DNA from: JAGVSV01 sp040766135
GTDB taxonomy: Bacteria; Bacillota; Clostridia; Christensenellales; Aristaeellaceae
Assembly: GCA_040766135.1 (NCBI GenBank)
Contig: JAXGRA010000012.1
Span: 1 to 64,000 of the forward strand
DNA: 64,000 nucleotides
Direction of reading: 5' to 3'
The translations under genes and the position numbers were made by a program. Numbering within the stretch: position 1 is the first letter of the stretch; the number at the start of each line of letters is the position of its first letter. The notes beneath the pieces are model-generated. The model was not told the DNA's origin. It saw only the letters and a program-made list of their open reading frames with translations, and made no database searches. Of the stretch, positions 59,393 through 64,000 are shown piece after piece.

Positions 59393-60316
59393 ATGAGCAC
59401 AGTAAACCCTAACATCCAGTTTAAGCCGCGCAAAAAGAAATATCAGTTGCTGCTGATGGCCGCGCCCTTCCTGCTGCTGGTATTGATGTTTAACTATGTG
59501 CCGCTGTTTGGCTGGTCTTTTTCCTTGTTCAACTATCGGCCCGGCGTTCCCCTGTTGGAAAGCAAATTCGTTGGGCTCAAGTATTTCCAGATGTTCCTGA
59601 CCGACAAGTACGACATGTACCGCGTGATGAAGAACACCGTCATCTTCGCGCTGATTGGATATCTGGTCTCCCCGCTGCCGATGATCTTTGCCATCATGCT
59701 CAATGAAGTAAAGCACGTACGGTACCAAAAAGCGGTACAGACCATCTCCACCATGCCTAACTTTGTCAGCTGGGTCATCGTGTACTCCTTGATGTTTACA
59801 ATTTTCTCCACCGATGGCGTATTCAACGAAGTCATGATGCGCCTGGGGATTATCTCATCACCCACCAATGTGCTGGCAGACAAGAATGCGGTGTACTGGT
59901 TCCAGACGCTGCTAGGACAATGGAAAAACTTAGGCTGGTCGTCCATCATCTACCTGGCCGCCATTGCAGGCATTGACCAGGAAATGTACGAAGCCGCCAA
60001 CATTGACGGCGCCAACCGGTTCCAGTCCATCATCCATATTACGGTGCCCAGCCTGATGCCTACCTTCATCGTGCTGCTGCTGTTATCCATCGGCAATTTC
60101 GTCAACGTAGGCTTTGACCAATACTTTGTGTTCAAAAACAACGTGACCGCCGCCAACATCGAGGTGCTGGATTTGTATGTGTACCGCATCGGCTTGATGA
60201 ACAGCGACTACTCCTATGGTGTGGCCATTGGCATTATGAAATCCTTTGTGTCCATCGCATTGCTGGTCATCGCCAACACCCTGTCCAAAAAGGTGCGCGG
60301 CACCTCGATCGTGTAA
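59393..60316 (+). CDS. ABC sugar transporter permease (LplB type)
   Basis: A 307-residue membrane protein with six helices and the binding-protein-dependent permease loop EAANIDGANRFQSIIHITVP (the EAA motif that docks the ATPase). N-terminal KYQLLLMAAPFLLLVLMFNY is typical of the LplB group. GAGGTGA precedes the ATG. Works with the following permease; no ATPase gene is in the window, so a shared MsmX-type ATPase is probable. Confidence 0.95.
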   Translation: MSTVNPNIQFKPRKKKYQLLLMAAPFLLLVLMFNYVPLFGWSFSLFNYRPGVPLLESKFVGLKYFQMFLTDKYDMYRVMKNTVIFALIGYLVSPLPMIFAIMLNEVKHVRYQKAVQTISTMPNFVSWVIVYSLMFTIFSTDGVFNEVMMRLGIISSPTNVLADKNAVYWFQTLLGQWKNLGWSSIIYLAAIAGIDQEMYEAANIDGANRFQSIIHITVPSLMPTFIVLLLLSIGNFVNVGFDQYFVFKNNVTAANIEVLDLYVYRIGLMNSDYSYGVAIGIMKSFVSIALLVIANTLSKKVRGTSIV

Positions 60317-60328
60317 GGAGGCGATATC

Positions 60329-61228
60329 ATGATTCACAAGAAAACGCCCGGCGCGATTGCGGCAGATGTAATAATCTATATTCTACTGGGATTTTTCGCG
60401 CTGCTTTGCCTGTATCCGTTCTGGTACCTGGTGATCTATACATTCTCCGACCCTGGCGAGGCCTTGAAGGGCGTTTCGTTCTGGTTTCGCGGGTTCAGCC
60501 TGTACAACGTGGAGCAAGTGCTGCGCTTGCAAGGCATCGACCGTGCACTGTTGAACAGCGTGCTGCGCACGGTGCTGGGCACCGGCATCACGGTGTTTTC
60601 CTGCACCTTCCTGGGGTACCTGTTTACCAAGGATGAAATGCCTGCCCGCAGTTTTTTCTATCGTGCGGTAATTATCACCATGTATGTATCCGGCGGCCTT
60701 ATCCCGACCTACCTCATTTACCGTATGTACGGGCTGACCAACAATTTCCTGGTGTATATACTGCCCAGCGCTGTGTCGGCGTACAACATGATTCTGGTCA
60801 AAACATTCATTGAGCAGTTGCCCGCCGCACTGGAGGAGGCCGCTATGATCGACGGTGCATCCTACATGCGGGTATTCTTCCAAGTTATCTTCCCGCTGAG
60901 CATCCCGATCGTGGCCACCATCGCCATCTTTGCTGCGGTGGGGCAATGGAACAGCTGGTTTGACAACCACATCTACAACACCAACAGCGCCCATTTGATG
61001 ACGCTGCAATATCAGCTGTACAAGTTCCTGAACGAGGCCCAGCGTCTGGCAGAGCTGCTAAAGCAGGGCAACATCAAGGACGTAGAAGCCGCTGTCACCC
61101 AACAGCTGACGCCCAAGGGCGTGCGGGTAACCGTCACGCTGTTTGCGGCGGTGCCTATCTTCCTGGTGTATCCGTTTATGCAGCGGTACTTCATCAAGGG
61201 CATCATGATTGGTGCCGTGAAAGGCTAA
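60329..61228 (+). CDS. ABC sugar transporter permease (YtcP/LplC type)
   Basis: A 299-residue six-helix permease; EAA loop EEAAMIDGASYMRVFFQVIF. The large loop around residues 225-270 (NEAQRLAELLKQGNIKDVEA) is the insertion found in the LplC/YtcP group of oligosaccharide importers. AAGGAGG precedes the ATG, 12 bases after the previous stop. Ends three bases before the GH29 gene. Confidence 0.95.
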   Translation: MIHKKTPGAIAADVIIYILLGFFALLCLYPFWYLVIYTFSDPGEALKGVSFWFRGFSLYNVEQVLRLQGIDRALLNSVLRTVLGTGITVFSCTFLGYLFTKDEMPARSFFYRAVIITMYVSGGLIPTYLIYRMYGLTNNFLVYILPSAVSAYNMILVKTFIEQLPAALEEAAMIDGASYMRVFFQVIFPLSIPIVATIAIFAAVGQWNSWFDNHIYNTNSAHLMTLQYQLYKFLNEAQRLAELLKQGNIKDVEAAVTQQLTPKGVRVTVTLFAAVPIFLVYPFMQRYFIKGIMIGAVKG

Positions 61229-61231
61229 ACA

Positions 61232-62862
61232 ATGGACGAAAGCATCTTCCTGGCGCGGCCTACCAAGGCGCAGCTGGCCTGGCAGGACATGGAGCTGGGC
61301 CTGTTTATCCACTGGTTTCCTACAGGTTGGTACCACGAGATAGACGAAAACCGCTTGCAAGACCAAGGCTATCAGAAAGAGCTGCTTGCACGCGTGACCT
61401 GTGAGGAGTTAGACACCGACCAGTGGGCGCAAAGCGCGCTGGACATGGGTGCTAAGTACATTGTGTTTGTGGCCAAGCATGGCCTGGGATTGTGCCTGTG
61501 GCAGAGCGATGTGGGCGACTTTAACATGAAGAACGCACCATACCGCAACGGCCAGGGCGACCCAGTGGCCATGCTGGCCGCATCCTGCCGCAAGTATGGT
61601 TTAAAACTCGGATTATACTTGCAGGCCTCCACCTTTACACACGGGGCCGCCACCGGCGGCCTGCTGCCCACGCGGGAGGAGCAAAAGACGTATAACCAGA
61701 TATACCGCGCCTGGCTGACAGAGCTGTTGTCCTGCTATGGCGAGGTCGTTGAAATATGGTTTGACGGCTCGCTGCAAATAGAGGTGGGCGATATCCTTCA
61801 AAAATACGCGCCGGACGCCATGGTGTTCCAAAGTAAGTATGCCACCATCCGCTGGGTGGGACAGGAACAAGGATACGCCTCCGATCCTGCATGGAACAGC
61901 GTCAAGCGATATGATGCTCTCAGCGGGGTGGCCACGCAGCGACATGGTAACCCTGACGGCGAATGCTGGATGCCGCTGGAGTGCGACGCCCGCATCCGCG
62001 CTGACTGGGGCTGGCACGATGACCTGGCCTCCAATCCGCTGAAATCTGTGGATGAGTTGATGGACATGTACTATCACTCCGTCGGACACGGCGCTGTGCT
62101 GCTGCTCAACCAGGCTCCCAACCCGGCAGGCCGCATCATTGACGAAGATATGGCGCGCATGAAGGAATTCGGCAACGAAATCCGCCGCCGCTTTGGGCAA
62201 CCGCTGGCCGTTACGCAAGGCGAAGGCACGGAACTGAACCTTAACCTGGATGCCGCACAGCTGGTTGACCACATCGTTCTGATGGAAGACATCCGCTATG
62301 GGGAGCGCATCCGTGCCTATGTGGTGGAAGGCTTTGACGGGCATAAGTGGCGCAGGTTATGCGCAGGCTCAGCCATTGGGCACAAGAAAATTGATTACTT
62401 CCCCGCGCAGACGGTTTGCAGCCTGCGCCTGAGGGTGTTGCACCATGTGGGCGTACCCAAGGTGCGCAGCATGGCCGCCCATTATGTGGGTACCATCCCG
62501 CAAAAACGCAGCGATACCATACACGCCGCGCACGTTATCGGCGGATGGGGCACGGAGATGTATGACCTGAACACGTTTACCGCACACTTTAGCTACCAAA
62601 TCGCGCCCTATGTGGACGATGCCGGGCAGTATCGTGTGCAGTTTGTGCCCGACAGCGCCAGCCGTACACCGCTAACGCTGGAGGACGCTTGGGTTGAAAT
62701 CGACGGCGTGCGCATGCCGGACTATGTGCGCCCGGGCCAGGAACCGCTGACCTATGGGTATATATGGGCGGTACAGGCCAGGACATTACCTTCCATGCCG
62801 TCAGTCGATATACCAAAACACCCTTCCTGCGCGGCGAAGCGATCATTCAACGGATGGAGTAG
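61232..62862 (+). CDS. GH29 alpha-L-fucosidase-like enzyme, frame shifted near its end
   Basis: A glycoside hydrolase family 29 protein, about 540 residues, cytoplasmic. N-terminal barrel begins ELGLFIHWFPTGWYHE; the nucleophile is the aspartate of VVEIWFDGS (about residue 178); GHGAVLLLNQAPNPAGRI is typical of the family. A sugar-binding-type domain fills the C-terminal ~200 residues. At TATATAT (62759-62765) an extra TA breaks the frame: without it the protein ends GGTGQDITFHAVSRYTKT ... ME-TAG at 62860. As written, the frame instead continues without a stop into the next gene and past the window edge, a fused reading. Removes alpha-fucose or a similar 6-deoxy sugar from imported oligosaccharides. 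Confidence 0.82.
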
Positions 62863-62863
62863 T

Positions 62864-64000
62864 ATGCACAACATTGTTAACATCATCAATTTTGTCCGCG
62901 GCGCCGAGCCGCGCGACCGCACCATCGACCTGGTAGAGCCTGTACGCGAGCAGATCGCCCTGATGCAGCGGCATCATCTGCCCGGCACCTTTCTGGTGCA
63001 GTATGATGCCATGATGCGCGCCGACCTGATGGCGTTGCTAACGCCGCTGGATCCGGAGCAATTCGAGATAGGCCTTTGGCTGGAAATGAACGAGCCGCAC
63101 ACCGATGCCGCCGGGCTGCCCTGGCGCGGCCGCCCCGGCTATGAATGGGACTGGCATGCCCATGTGGGCTTTTCAGTAGGATATACCCCCAAGGAGCGCG
63201 AGAAGCTGGTGGATGTCGCCATCGAAAAATTCCGCCAAGTGTTTGGCCGCCTGCCGCAATCAGTAGGCGCGTGGATGCTGGACGCGCACACCCTGGCCTA
63301 CCTGCACGACAAGCATCGCATCATAGCCAGCTGCAACTGCAAAGACCAATGGGGCACCGATGGCTATACCATCTGGGGCGGTTACTGGAACCAGGGCTAC
63401 TATCCCTCGCGCTGCAATGCGCTGTGCCCGGCACAGGATAGTGAGCAGCAAATTAACCTGCCCATTTTCCGCATGCTGGGCAGCGATCCGGTATCGCAGT
63501 ATGACCTGGGCCTCAGCGTTGAACACGGCGCTACCCCGGTGCAAAAAGTAGAATCACTGGAACCCGTCTATACCAACGCAGGGGCCGATCCTATTTGGAT
63601 TGACTGGTTTTTTGAGCAAAGCTTCGGCAACGAATCGCTGGCCTTTGCCTATGCCCAGGTAGGGCAGGAAAACAGCTTTGGCTGGCCTGCCATGCAAAAG
63701 GGGCTCGCCTATCAGATGGAACTGCTGGCCGCCCATCGCGGTCAATGGCGCATTGAACGCCTAGCCGACACCGGCCACTGGTACCGTGAAAACTTCCCGG
63801 TGACGCCTGCCACCGCCGTGTGCGCGCTGGCCCCCTACAAAACGCGGGACAAGCAATCCATCTGGTACAACTGCAAAAACTACCGTGTCAATGTATATGC
63901 CGATGAGCACGGCCTGCGGCTGCGCGACCTGTTCCTGTTTGATGACAGGATTGCTGAACGATACTTGGAAACACCCTGCATCACGGAATATCTGGTGTAT
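62864..64000 (+). CDS. Uncharacterised glycan-locus protein, cut by the window edge
   Basis: 379 codons visible from ATG 62864, two bases after the GH29 stop, with ATGGAG just upstream; the end lies outside. The first half resembles the catalytic region of polysaccharide-deacetylase/GH57-like barrels (FLVQYDAMMRADLMALL, FEIGLWLEMNEPHTDA, WDWHAHVGFSVGYTPKERE, VGAWMLDAHTLAYLHDKH), and the rest is beta-like. I do not know the family by name; proteins of this type occur in sugar-utilisation loci of Firmicutes. No signal peptide. It probably acts on the same oligosaccharide as the fucosidase. Confidence 0.75.
   Translation, partial: MHNIVNIINFVRGAEPRDRTIDLVEPVREQIALMQRHHLPGTFLVQYDAMMRADLMALLTPLDPEQFEIGLWLEMNEPHTDAAGLPWRGRPGYEWDWHAHVGFSVGYTPKEREKLVDVAIEKFRQVFGRLPQSVGAWMLDAHTLAYLHDKHRIIASCNCKDQWGTDGYTIWGGYWNQGYYPSRCNALCPAQDSEQQINLPIFRMLGSDPVSQYDLGLSVEHGATPVQKVESLEPVYTNAGADPIWIDWFFEQSFGNESLAFAYAQVGQENSFGWPAMQKGLAYQMELLAAHRGQWRIERLADTGHWYRENFPVTPATAVCALAPYKTRDKQSIWYNCKNYRVNVYADEHGLRLRDLFLFDDRIAERYLETPCITEYLVY

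Noticed and set aside
1..64000. CRISPR arrays, tRNA or rRNA genes, intact transposases or integrases
   Set aside because: No regularly spaced repeats, cloverleaf sequences, ribosomal RNA signatures or recombinase motifs were found on reading both strands.

Overview
The window looks like chromosomal DNA of a carbohydrate-degrading Bacillota, most likely a Clostridia member from a gut-type habitat. The signs are a threonine T-box in front of thrS, strong AGGAGG-type ribosome binding sites, a Veg-family protein, anti-sigma and YtrA-type GntR arrangements typical of Firmicutes, and many secreted proteins with Gram-positive signal peptides. Most genes are GC-rich, but several islands are clearly AT-richer (16.3-16.9 kb, 28.4-34 kb in part, 42.5-44.3 kb). 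No rRNA, tRNA, CRISPR array or intact insertion sequence was seen.

Layout. 0-3.8 kb: end of an unknown gene, a small membrane-anchored protein, a sugar-phosphate isomerase-like TIM barrel, then an ECF sigma factor with a repeat-rich bactofilin-like protein. 3.9-8.1 kb: an NCS2 uracil-type permease with a structured leader and a GH38 alpha-mannosidase. 8.2-16.2 kb: a second ECF sigma factor, its membrane anti-sigma partner, a propeller/solute-binding hybrid, and four paralogues of one secreted family in different states (one internally deleted, one split by a duplication, two intact). 16.3-22.6 kb: lipoprotein, a large palindrome, thrS with T-box, YjdM, an NrfA-like pentaheme cytochrome, an SPFH protein. 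22.6-34 kb: two sugar loci, RpiR/ROK/MFS with an unidentified 804-residue protein, and AraC/enolase-superfamily/RraA/GH10/SDR. 34-38.4 kb: two ABC-2 export modules pointing at each other, each led by a YtrA-type GntR regulator. 38.7-42.5 kb: an orphan solute-binding protein, a VOC protein, a DppA-type aminopeptidase and a Gfo/Idh/MocA oxidoreductase. 42.5-44.3 kb: AT-rich island. 44.3-49.1 kb: a complete intracellular unsaturated-uronate (pectin) operon, kdgF-gntR-kduI-kduD-kdgA/VOC-kdgK. 49.3-55.7 kb: methyltransferase, DNA glycosylase, L-rhamnose isomerase, and a three-gene secreted-protein operon in which two genes carry frameshifts. 55.9-64 kb: rpiB, MFS, an ABC sugar importer (binding protein plus two permeases), a GH29 fucosidase-like gene and a further gene cut by the window edge.

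Together the genes describe import and breakdown of plant or host glycans: mannose, fucose and rhamnose (GH38, GH29, RhaA), xylan (GH10) and pectin-derived uronates (kdu/kdg operon). The importer at 57.6-61.2 kb has no ATPase in the window and probably shares one. The less understood part is the pair of ECF-controlled envelope loci. An unusual number of secreted or glycan genes here (four) are interrupted by small frame-changing events, one between 28-bp direct repeats and one in a TA repeat. They could be real (decay or phase variation) or assembly errors.
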